Source: CBDCZI01 sp965224495 (GTDB taxonomy: Bacteria; Bacteroidota; Bacteroidia; Cytophagales; JAAEPT01). From it: DNA of 64,000 nt. A program made the position numbers and the translations under genes. The notes beneath the pieces were generated by a model, which saw only the letters and a program-made list of their open reading frames with translations, searched no databases and had not been told where the DNA came from. Numbering within the stretch: the first letter of the stretch is position 1; each line of letters opens with the position of its first letter. Location: positions 124,001-188,000 of the forward strand of contig CBDCZI010000025.1 of assembly GCA_965224495.1 (NCBI GenBank), read 5' to 3'. Of the stretch, positions 1-7,914 are shown one piece after another.

Positions 1-210
1 CCCTGATGTTTGCTATTTAATTGAACGGCTCACTAGCTCGTTTGTTGGTTTGGTTTACGTATTGTCGATGAAAAAGCAAACTTTATCGACGATGTTATAT
101 TTTTTAAGGATGTAAACTCTTTCCTTAAAATATGTGTTATGACGTAAATAAATGTATCTTAGCTAAGATAGTCTATCCGTAGCTATTTATTTACATACAA
201 AATCCGACTA
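1..210. other. Upstream non-coding leader
   Basis: No gene is visible. The stretch is AT-rich and precedes the large secreted protein at 211. No clear TAnnTTTG promoter box, terminator or RNA was recognised. Confidence 0.5.
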
Positions 211-3200
211 ATGAATAAAATATATTTCTTCCTTTTACTCTTTTCTTTTAATACACTTGTAGCACAAGACTCAACTTATTATGATAGAAGTTGGCACGAA
301 ACCGATAGGGAACACGCACATTATTACCGACTTACCAAAGAGTTAGAAGAGGATGAGTTGTGGGTAATTAGAGATTATTATTTGGAGTCAAATAAGATTC
401 AATATGTGGGTTATTTCACTTCTATACACCCCGAAGAGCGAACAAAAAAGCATACGTGGTATTTTGAAAATGGCATAAAGCAAATAGAAGGAAACTTTGA
501 GGACGGCCAAAGAGCAGGTGTCTGGACTTATTATTACGAATCAGGAAAACAAAAAAAGAAAGGAAGTTTTGAGGAGGGTTACCGTTCGGGAAATTGGACG
601 TGGTGGCACAAAGACGGGACATTGGAAAGCAAGGCGACTTATGTCGATGGGAAAATTCAAGAAGAGCGTTTGTGGTATTTTAAAGACGGAAAATTGTTTC
701 GTAAAGGACATTACGACAACGGCGAAAAATCAGGTTTGTGGGTTAGTTATTATGACAATGGACAAAAGGAATCGATAGAAGAGTTTGAAAAGGGTATAAT
801 TAAAGGCGAAAAAAAATCGTGGTATGCCAATGGAAAAATAAAAAGTGAGGAGATTTACGAAAAAGGAATATTAAGCCCATTGTCTAAATTTTATGATGCC
901 AACGGATTGGTCTTAGACAGTAAATCAATTTTGAATCGTCGATTGAATTACAATTTATTATGGGAAATATCGGGAAATGGGCTAAAAGAAAGTTCGTATT
1001 TGATGGGGACAATGCACGTCAAAGACCCACGAGCTTTTCAGTTTAGTGATTCGTTAATTTCTATTTTCAATAGTTGTGATGCTTTTTCTATGGAAATTCA
1101 TCCCGATTCGGTATTTGATTTTGCTTACAGCGAAACGCCTGATGAGTTGTTAAAGCACAATTATATAGCAAAAAGGAAGGTTCGTTCTAAAAACTATTCT
1201 GCAAACTGGAACCCGTGGGCAAATACCAATGTGTTTGGGGCAAGAAAATCTTGGGAACGTTCGGTTTGGGTGATGGATATCAACCAATTGTTTCATCGTG
1301 ACCAAAAAGTATTTCAAGGAATGCCTTACTTCTTAGATGCCTACCTTTATACCAAAGCACGAAGTCAAGGTAAAGTTTGTGTCGGTCAAGAAGACTTGGA
1401 AGACCATATTGAAGCGGGGAAAGATTTGCCTAAGTACAATAAAAGCTTTGATATTTTGTCTCGTTTTTCGCCTAACGAAGAAATGATAAACGTTTATGAG
1501 GAAGGGAATATTGAAAAAATACGTGCGTTTAGTAACTTTTTGAGTAGCGAGGAATTTAATTACCGTTTGCTTACTATCCGAAATTATAAGATGGCGGACG
1601 CTATTGATTCGCTTATTCATTTGCACAAAACCTTTAACACGATGGGGTCTGCGCATTTGCCAGGAGAGGAAGGGGTAATCGAAATATTAAGAGAAAAAGG
1701 CTACCAAATGCGCGTGGTAAACGCATCAGTGATTAGTGAAAACACGATTTCTGAAGGAGCAAATTATATAAATGATTGGGAGGTTTTGGAAGACAAACGT
1801 TACGGATACAAGGTCAACTTTCCTCGCAAGCCCATATTATTTGACAAGAAAAATGAATTGACTTATATGTCTCCCGACTTGGTAAATCAGACTTCGTACA
1901 TTTCTTACGCACTTGATTTGACTTTTGATGAAAGTTATAATGGGAAATTAACGCCTACATTTATCGCTAAATACTTTAATCGAAAAGAGAAGAAAATGAG
2001 TCTTACTCCGATTAAAAAAGGAAAAAAGAAAGGTTTTAAAGTAGAGTTCTTTAAAAAAACACGTCGAAAGAGTAAAATCTATTACCGTTACCAACTATTT
2101 GCGGAAGGGTATAATTTACATTTTGTAGGTGTTGGTTCTCTACAAGAGGATAAGTTAACAGCACCAACAGCAACTAAGTTTTTCAATTCATTTGAGTTTA
2201 CCACAACAGAAAACACCAAAGAATTGGCTTGGCAAACAGTAAAAGACACACTGGGAGCAGTAGAATTTACTATTCCGACAAATTACCAGTACAAATCAAA
2301 CTCTTCGTCCTCATTGGGGAAAATGCAAGGATTGTCTATTTACCAATCTTTTGACACGCTCACGGGCAATACATTTGGTTTGCGATTTACCAATAATAAA
2401 AAAACAGAAGAAGCCTATTTCACTTCTATTGAAGATGTTTACAACAGCTACTTTGGAAAATACACGCACAAAGAAGAGATTGTACAAGAAGGAAATAAGG
2501 CGATAGTATATAAGTTTACCATTCACGAAAATAACTATGTTTATTTGAAAGCAATCCATAGAAACAAGCGTTCGTATTTAGCTATGGCATTGATTAAAAA
2601 TGGCGATACAACAAAAGCAGTCGATTTTTTGAGTAATGTAAAGTTGACACTACAACAAGTTTCGGGTTTAAAGCCTTGCTATTTAACCAATGAAAAAATA
2701 ACAGTATCGATTCCAATAGTAGATAGCGTTTGGACAAAGACGAATAACTTTCGTATCTCTAAATGGAGAGAGGAGGATGAAGATTATTTGGTAGAATTAT
2801 TTTCGGACGAAATAAAATCGACACAAAGTTATGCGATTGAAGACTCGTTGAATGGTGTGGAATATAAAATTTACGCACAGCATTTTTCTAAATTTGCCTC
2901 TTTAGAGAACACCAAAGATTATATCCACGAAGCGGTAATGAGTATCTACACTGATTACGAATTGATAGATACTACCTTTACAACAGGTGATTTACCTTCT
3001 TCGACATATCTCTTTCAAAACAACGAGACGGGATTACTTTACAAAAGGAAATATTTTGTTATCGATACAATGATGATTTCTTTGCGTGTCTCTTACCCAA
3101 AAGAATTGAGTGATAAATTACCAATTGATGCGTTTTTTAATTCGTGTCAATTAGATAGCCTTGAGAGCACGTCATTTATTAATAAAAGAAAAACAAAAGG

Positions 3201-4527
3201 CATACTCAAAGATTTGAGTGATGAAGACTTGTTGGTGCGAGCAGAAGCTGAAGGAGCGTTGTATTTTCACCCGATACAAGAGCAAGAGTTAGGTTTAGTT
3301 TATGAAGCCTATGACGATTTACCTATCGATTTAGATAGTACTATTCGACTTGCTGTAACGGATAAGTTAATTGCTGTTTTATCAAAAAGTAACGATAAAA
3401 AGTCAATGAAATACCTATTTAAGTGGATGGATGAAATGAAAAACCCTACACTTACAGAAAGGATGGATTTGTTAGCTGTTATTTCAAAAATAGAACTGGA
3501 CACAGCCACAACTATTTATTTATCTCGTTTGAATAATTGGGATACCTTACAAAGAGGTAATTTCCCTTTATCGTCGGCACGAGAAGTTTTTGAGCCATAC
3601 AAAGATAGTTTAGAGCTTTTTAAACGTGATTTCAAAAAGTTGTATCCTATGATAAAATCAAAGAACTCATCGGCTATATTTTATGATTTGACCAATGCAC
3701 TTGTAGCAAGTGAGACAATTGATTACAGCTATTTAATTGATTACAAAGAAGAGTTGTTAAACTTGGCGAAAAGTCACTTCACGGCGTTAGATAGTTTGAA
3801 ATCAGACACGGTTAAGGAGGTGATAGAGCCAAGTGAAAAGGCAATAAAAAGTATATTTAAGCGATTTAGAAACGTGAAGACAGCTTATGATGTCTCAGGA
3901 AAAGAAGACAAAGAGGGACAACATATTGATGCGATTAAAAACATTTGTTCGTTGTTAGCAAAAGTAGAAGTAAATGGAGCGGATGAGTTATTAGAAAAGC
4001 TTGCGAAAAACAAGGATGAGACACTTCAATTTTTAGCGTTTAAAATGTATGTCAAACAAGGGAAAAATGTACCTCAAAAATTATGGGATACTTTGTTAGT
4101 AAACCCGATTTTTGGAAATGAAAGCATTCAATATTTAAGCAAGGAAGATAAGTTGGCTCTGTTGCCGGTTGCTTATAGAACAAAAGAGGCGATTTCAGAA
4201 ATACAGGTAAAATCAAAAATTAGTAAAGAGAACAATTACCGTATCGCTAAAATCACCTTATTAGAGGCAAGAAAACAAAAGATAACAGGTGAAAAAGGGG
4301 TTTTATATGTTTATGAAGTATTGTACAAATACCGTAAAGGGCGTTACATTGCGTTACTTGGTTTACAACCTAAAAGTAAAAAAACGATTAATTACCAACT
4401 TGATTTATTTATTACCGACCGTCAGTACCTCGGACAAGATTTGGACGAAGTAATAAAAAGTATGTTGAAAAAAATAGAAAAGGAAAATAATGAGGATTGG
4501 GAGAGTACGTATGAGGTTACGGAGTAA
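211..4527 (+). CDS. Giant secreted MORN-repeat / TraB-GumN protein
   Basis: This is a 1438-residue protein with an N-terminal signal peptide (about residues 1-18, ending near VAQ). Residues ~85-235 hold tandem MORN/YwqK-like repeats of the type W-x-Y-Y-x-x-G-x-x-x-x-x-G-x-F-x-x-G. Residues ~250-505 form a TraB/GumN (PrgY-like) domain, with the GTMH motif near residue 265 and a second conserved histidine in GSAHLPG near 478. TraB-family proteins are thought to be metal-dependent hydrolases. The remaining ~930 residues match no domain I recognise; they are mixed alpha/beta and rich in Lys and Glu. A single polypeptide carrying both a MORN array and TraB with so long a tail is unusual. Likely periplasmic or outer-membrane associated. 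The domain calls are firm; the function of the whole is unknown. Confidence 0.85.
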   Translation: MNKIYFFLLLFSFNTLVAQDSTYYDRSWHETDREHAHYYRLTKELEEDELWVIRDYYLESNKIQYVGYFTSIHPEERTKKHTWYFENGIKQIEGNFEDGQRAGVWTYYYESGKQKKKGSFEEGYRSGNWTWWHKDGTLESKATYVDGKIQEERLWYFKDGKLFRKGHYDNGEKSGLWVSYYDNGQKESIEEFEKGIIKGEKKSWYANGKIKSEEIYEKGILSPLSKFYDANGLVLDSKSILNRRLNYNLLWEISGNGLKESSYLMGTMHVKDPRAFQFSDSLISIFNSCDAFSMEIHPDSVFDFAYSETPDELLKHNYIAKRKVRSKNYSANWNPWANTNVFGARKSWERSVWVMDINQLFHRDQKVFQGMPYFLDAYLYTKARSQGKVCVGQEDLEDHIEAGKDLPKYNKSFDILSRFSPNEEMINVYEEGNIEKIRAFSNFLSSEEFNYRLLTIRNYKMADAIDSLIHLHKTFNTMGSAHLPGEEGVIEILREKGYQMRVVNASVISENTISEGANYINDWEVLEDKRYGYKVNFPRKPILFDKKNELTYMSPDLVNQTSYISYALDLTFDESYNGKLTPTFIAKYFNRKEKKMSLTPIKKGKKKGFKVEFFKKTRRKSKIYYRYQLFAEGYNLHFVGVGSLQEDKLTAPTATKFFNSFEFTTTENTKELAWQTVKDTLGAVEFTIPTNYQYKSNSSSSLGKMQGLSIYQSFDTLTGNTFGLRFTNNKKTEEAYFTSIEDVYNSYFGKYTHKEEIVQEGNKAIVYKFTIHENNYVYLKAIHRNKRSYLAMALIKNGDTTKAVDFLSNVKLTLQQVSGLKPCYLTNEKITVSIPIVDSVWTKTNNFRISKWREEDEDYLVELFSDEIKSTQSYAIEDSLNGVEYKIYAQHFSKFASLENTKDYIHEAVMSIYTDYELIDTTFTTGDLPSSTYLFQNNETGLLYKRKYFVIDTMMISLRVSYPKELSDKLPIDAFFNSCQLDSLESTSFINKRKTKGILKDLSDEDLLVRAEAEGALYFHPIQEQELGLVYEAYDDLPIDLDSTIRLAVTDKLIAVLSKSNDKKSMKYLFKWMDEMKNPTLTERMDLLAVISKIELDTATTIYLSRLNNWDTLQRGNFPLSSAREVFEPYKDSLELFKRDFKKLYPMIKSKNSSAIFYDLTNALVASETIDYSYLIDYKEELLNLAKSHFTALDSLKSDTVKEVIEPSEKAIKSIFKRFRNVKTAYDVSGKEDKEGQHIDAIKNICSLLAKVEVNGADELLEKLAKNKDETLQFLAFKMYVKQGKNVPQKLWDTLLVNPIFGNESIQYLSKEDKLALLPVAYRTKEAISEIQVKSKISKENNYRIAKITLLEARKQKITGEKGVLYVYEVLYKYRKGRYIALLGLQPKSKKTINYQLDLFITDRQYLGQDLDEVIKSMLKKIEKENNEDWESTYEVTE

Positions 4528-4765
4528 CAGTGAGATAATCAAGAGGTTGTAGTTTACTTACGGTAGGGTTTTTTATCTTCTTCTAATTATTTGTTTTCGA
4601 GACAGCTGAACTTTTATTTATTTTTCGGAACACTTTTACAACCTTTGCGTAAGAGTTGGAAGTGTAATCAAAGAAAAAAACTAAAAAGATGCACCAGAAA
4701 GCTATGAGGATTGATTTTATTCTCATATATTTATTTAAATTTTAACACATAAACCAAAACTAAAG

Positions 4766-5335
4766 ATGAAAAAAGTATTAGTATTATTAGCAGTAGCTGC
4801 TTTAGCTGCAACTTCTTGTTCAGATGCAGGAAAGAAAACAGAAGCGGAAGTAAAAAACACAGTAGAGACTACTGAAGAAACGACTAAAGAGGTTGTTGCA
4901 GAAGTAAAAGAAGAAGTTACAGAAGCTGTTTCTACAGGTGTTAAATATGCTGAAGGAACTGTTGGAAACTCTATCATGACTTTCATCAACTCTGAGAACG
5001 CAGGAACTCAATCATTTACTTTAGATGCATTAGCTGCAGGAGAAGGTAAAGGAGAATTATCTCCAGAAGCAAAGTTACAGTTATCTAGTATTGCTGATAT
5101 TTTAGCTGCTAACCCTGAGCTTAAAGCTGAGATTCAAGCACACGGACCAGACAAATTAGGGATTAAGCCTAAAACTGTTGTTAAAGCAGGATGGGTAAAA
5201 ACTAAATTAGTTTTGTTCAAAGATTTCAAAGCAGGTCAATTGACTTCAAAAGGATACGGTTCTGAGAAATTATTACCAGGTATCGATGCTAAAGCTGACG
5301 CTCAAAAAAGAGTTGTTATCGCTTTAACAAAATAA
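4766..5335 (+). CDS. OmpA-like C-terminal domain lipoprotein
   Basis: 189 residues. The N-terminus is a lipoprotein signal with lipobox ATSC at about residue 18, so the mature protein should be lipidated. Residues ~22-55 are a Lys/Glu/Thr/Val-rich low-complexity, probably helical, linker. The C-terminal ~95 residues resemble a shortened OmpA peptidoglycan-associated domain: SIADILAANPEL, then AEIQAHG, then LTSKGYGSEKLLPG, ending DAQKRVVIAL. The usual NxxLSxxRA core is altered (GIKPKTVVKAGWVKTKL), so peptidoglycan binding should be treated as likely but not proven. Codon use is strongly biased to A/T-ending favoured codons, as in an abundant envelope protein. A strong terminator follows at 5389. 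Confidence 0.8.
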   Translation: MKKVLVLLAVAALAATSCSDAGKKTEAEVKNTVETTEETTKEVVAEVKEEVTEAVSTGVKYAEGTVGNSIMTFINSENAGTQSFTLDALAAGEGKGELSPEAKLQLSSIADILAANPELKAEIQAHGPDKLGIKPKTVVKAGWVKTKLVLFKDFKAGQLTSKGYGSEKLLPGIDAKADAQKRVVIALTK

Positions 5336-5388
5336 GGAATGCTTTTCACTTGTGTTTCTTAACATAAGTACAAAACATACTTAACTTA

Positions 5389-5420
5389 AAGACCAAACCT
5401 TCTCGGTTTGGTCTTTTTTT
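5389..5420 (+). terminator. Rho-independent terminator
   Basis: A 9-bp perfect stem, GACCAAACC (5391-5399) with GGTTTGGTC (5405-5413), has a 5-nt loop and runs into seven T. It lies about 55 nt after the OmpA-like lipoprotein gene and ends its transcript. Confidence 0.9.
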
Positions 5421-5528
5421 ATGCCTTAAATCGTGTTGTTATAAACTTGTTAATAACATTTTCAAAAAGTATGAAGGAAGAGTTCTTCTCTTTTTGCACT
5501 TTTGTATAAAATTATAAATAACCAGAAT

Positions 5529-5906
5529 ATGAGCTTTGAAATCGAAGGAAAATTAGTTGAAAAATTTGACATTGTACAGGTTAGTGAAAAATTCCAAAAA
5601 AGAGAATTTGTTCTTGAGACAGAAGATAACGCTAACGGAAGTATTTACACTGAAACAATTAAGTTTCAGCTTGTTCAAGCAAAATGCGAAGCTATTGATC
5701 CAGTAAACTTAGGTGATCAAATCAAAGTGAACTTTAATATTAAAGGGCGTAAATGGACAAATAACGAAGGAAAAGTAAGTTACTTTACTAACCTTGACGC
5801 TTGGAGAGTTGAAAAATCTGTTGGAGGAGGAGCTTCTGACAACGTTTCGAGTGAGCCATTTCCAGAAGTAGAAAGTCAAGATAGCGGAGACGCATTACCT
5901 TTCTAA
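5529..5906 (+). CDS. DUF3127 family OB-fold-like protein
   Basis: About 125 residues starting MSFEIEGKL. It matches the Bacteroidota family DUF3127, which looks like a small single-stranded nucleic-acid-binding OB fold. The features are an N-terminal beta-rich body (EIEGKLVEKFDIVQVSEKF) and an acidic tail ending DSGDALPF, which resembles the C-terminal tip of SSB proteins that recruits partners. The frame is open upstream to 5502, but the ATG at 5529 fits the family start and spacing. An SSB-like role is inference; no experimentally defined function is known to me. A terminator follows. Confidence 0.8.
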   Translation: MSFEIEGKLVEKFDIVQVSEKFQKREFVLETEDNANGSIYTETIKFQLVQAKCEAIDPVNLGDQIKVNFNIKGRKWTNNEGKVSYFTNLDAWRVEKSVGGGASDNVSSEPFPEVESQDSGDALPF

Positions 5907-5921
5907 ATAAATAATACTTTT

Positions 5922-5962
5922 TAAAGAGCCTTTTTGATTTGATTATCAGAAAGGCTTTTTTT
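5922..5962 (+). terminator. Rho-independent terminator
   Basis: AGCCTTT and AAAGGCT pair across a longer AT-rich loop and are followed by seven T. It sits directly after the DUF3127 gene and before mazG. Confidence 0.75.
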
Positions 5963-5988
5963 GTACCTAACCTTTCAATAAAATAACC

Positions 5989-6774
5989 ATGATAACTCCC
6001 AAAGACATAAAAAGAGCCGAGAAACTAGAGGCTTTTGATAAGCTATTGACGGTAATGGATGAGTTGCGACTGCACTGTCCTTGGGATCAAAAACAAACTT
6101 TTGAGAGTTTACGTCATTTGTCTATTGAAGAGATTTATGAGTTGTCAGATGCTATTATTGACAAAGATATTCCTGAAATAAAAAATGAATTGGGAGATGT
6201 GATGTTGCATTTACTTTTTTATTCTAAGATAGCTTCGGAGACAAATGAATTTGACATTAAAGATGTGTTAGATGGTGTCAGAGAAAAAATGATACGTCGT
6301 CACCCACATATCTATGGTGACACAGAGGTCAAAGATGAAGAAGAGGTCAAAAGAAATTGGGAGAAGATAAAATTAAAAGAAGGAAATAACAAAACAACAT
6401 TGGGAGGAGTACCCAAATCCTTGCCTTCATTGGTAAAAGCGATTCGTATTCAAGAGAAAGTACGTGGTGTAGGCTTTGATTGGGAGGAGAAATCACAAGT
6501 TTGGGCTAAAGTACAAGAGGAATTACAAGAGTTTAAAGACGCCCCAACCCCAGAAGAAAGAGAAAAAGAATTTGGTGATTTATTATTCTCTTTAGTTAAT
6601 TACGCACGTTTCGAGGGGATAAATCCTGCTCACGCTTTAGAATTAACGAATAAAAAGTTTATTAATCGTTTTAATTACCTTGAAAAAAAGACGAATGAAA
6701 AAGGGGAAGAGCTAACAAATTTGAGTTTAGAAGAAATGGACGTATATTGGGAAGAGGCTAAAAAATTGGAATAA
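5989..6774 (+). CDS. mazG: Nucleoside triphosphate pyrophosphohydrolase MazG
   Basis: 261 residues, normal length for two-domain MazG. It hydrolyses NTPs and dNTPs to monophosphates and pyrophosphate, cleaning the nucleotide pool. The N-terminal domain begins LRLHCPWDQKQTFESLRHLS, the MazG hallmark. The metal-binding EExxE region is EEIYELSDAI, followed by ELGDVMLHLLFYSKIA. The C-terminal repeat domain carries EELQEFKDA and EFGDLLFSLVNYAR. It is a cytoplasmic enzyme. It stands alone between terminator-like sequence upstream and the transglycosylase promoter downstream. Confidence 0.95.
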   Translation: MITPKDIKRAEKLEAFDKLLTVMDELRLHCPWDQKQTFESLRHLSIEEIYELSDAIIDKDIPEIKNELGDVMLHLLFYSKIASETNEFDIKDVLDGVREKMIRRHPHIYGDTEVKDEEEVKRNWEKIKLKEGNNKTTLGGVPKSLPSLVKAIRIQEKVRGVGFDWEEKSQVWAKVQEELQEFKDAPTPEEREKEFGDLLFSLVNYARFEGINPAHALELTNKKFINRFNYLEKKTNEKGEELTNLSLEEMDVYWEEAKKLE

Positions 6775-6821
6775 ACTCATTTTACAAATAAATGAAGGCT
6801 GATTTTGTGCTATGAATACCC

Positions 6822-6829
6822 TATCTTTG
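6822..6829 (+). promoter_or_regulatory. Bacteroidota -7 box (TATCTTTG)
   Basis: The TAnnTTTG box of Bacteroidota housekeeping sigma factor lies 17 nt before the TTG codon at 6847. It supports that codon as the start of the lytic transglycosylase gene. Confidence 0.75.
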
Positions 6830-6846
6830 TATGTTAATTTAAGCTT

Positions 6847-7914
6847 TTGAGAAAACACCGTTTAATATCTTTATTTATCATTGTGGTACTTGTGTCCTCA
6901 GCAATAAAATTGTATTTGTTGACTGGAAATAAGTACAACTCTTATGGGGTGAAGTATTTTCACGCACACCGTATTGCCCCAGGAGATTCCCTCTTTTTTG
7001 CAGGGGAACGAGTGCCTATTTTAAACAGTAAAATAAAGGAGAAAATAGAAAGAGAATTGTACCCTTTGACCTATTATCGAAGTAGTACAAGAGGCTTGTT
7101 AAAAAAAATGGATTATTGGTTACCAAAGTTTGAGCCTATACTTAAACAGCATGGGATCCCCAATGATTTAAAATATTTGGTTGTTATAGAAAGTAATTTG
7201 GCTAACGTTGTATCTAACCGAGCGGCCGCAGGGTTTTGGCAATTTAGAGCTCCTACAGCAATAGAAAATGGATTGGTTGTCAATAATCAGTTGGACCAAC
7301 GCTACGACCAACATTACGCCACGATAGCTGCTTGTCGTTACCTTCGTAAGATGCACCGCCGATTAGGTTCTTGGGTCAATGTTGCGGCGTCTTATAATAT
7401 GGGTATAAATGGTTTTTTAAGACAGCAAAGGGTCCAGCGAAAACAAAGCTATTTTGATTTGAAATTAAATAAAGAAACAGGGCGTTATTTATATAAAATG
7501 ATTGCGTTGAAAATGATTGATGACAACAGAAAAGCATATAAATTCAGACATTATTCTCACGCACACCCTTCGCCTTATAAAGTAATCATTATAAGAGATT
7601 CTATGGAGGTAAACACACAACAGTTAGCCGAAGAACGAGGGGTTTCATTAGACTTATTCAAGGTCATTAATCCATGGGTTTTAGATTCGGTCATAGCTCC
7701 CGTTGGTGAGAAATACAGGTTGTTACTTCCAAAAGAAATTGTTGTCAATAAAACAGATACAACAAACACAAAAGAGATGATTCATCAAGTAGAAAAGATA
7801 GATTCTACTAGTAAATCAGATACCCTGACCTTACCTGAAACGCCTATTGAAAAGGATACAATAGAGCGAGTAAAGGCAGTTAAAGAAATCACAGACACCC
7901 TAAGTACAAAATAG
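6847..7914 (+). CDS. Lytic transglycosylase with LysM-like tail
   Basis: 355 residues, beginning with a TTG codon placed just after a TATCTTTG promoter box; no ATG gives the N-terminus. Residues 1-25 are a signal/anchor (LISLFIIVVLVSSAIKLYLL). Residues ~95-215 are an SLT lysozyme-like domain: the catalytic Glu lies in VVIESNLANVVSNRAAAGFW, followed by the conserved AASYNMGINGF. SLT enzymes cleave the MurNAc-GlcNAc bond to leave 1,6-anhydro ends. Residues ~240-300 resemble a LysM peptidoglycan-binding unit (QLAEERGVSLDLFKVINPW). The last ~50 residues are Thr/Lys/Glu-rich and disordered. It probably remodels peptidoglycan in the periplasm. Its stop overlaps the GTG of uvrA by one base. Confidence 0.88.
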   Translation: MRKHRLISLFIIVVLVSSAIKLYLLTGNKYNSYGVKYFHAHRIAPGDSLFFAGERVPILNSKIKEKIERELYPLTYYRSSTRGLLKKMDYWLPKFEPILKQHGIPNDLKYLVVIESNLANVVSNRAAAGFWQFRAPTAIENGLVVNNQLDQRYDQHYATIAACRYLRKMHRRLGSWVNVAASYNMGINGFLRQQRVQRKQSYFDLKLNKETGRYLYKMIALKMIDDNRKAYKFRHYSHAHPSPYKVIIIRDSMEVNTQQLAEERGVSLDLFKVINPWVLDSVIAPVGEKYRLLLPKEIVVNKTDTTNTKEMIHQVEKIDSTSKSDTLTLPETPIEKDTIERVKAVKEITDTLSTK

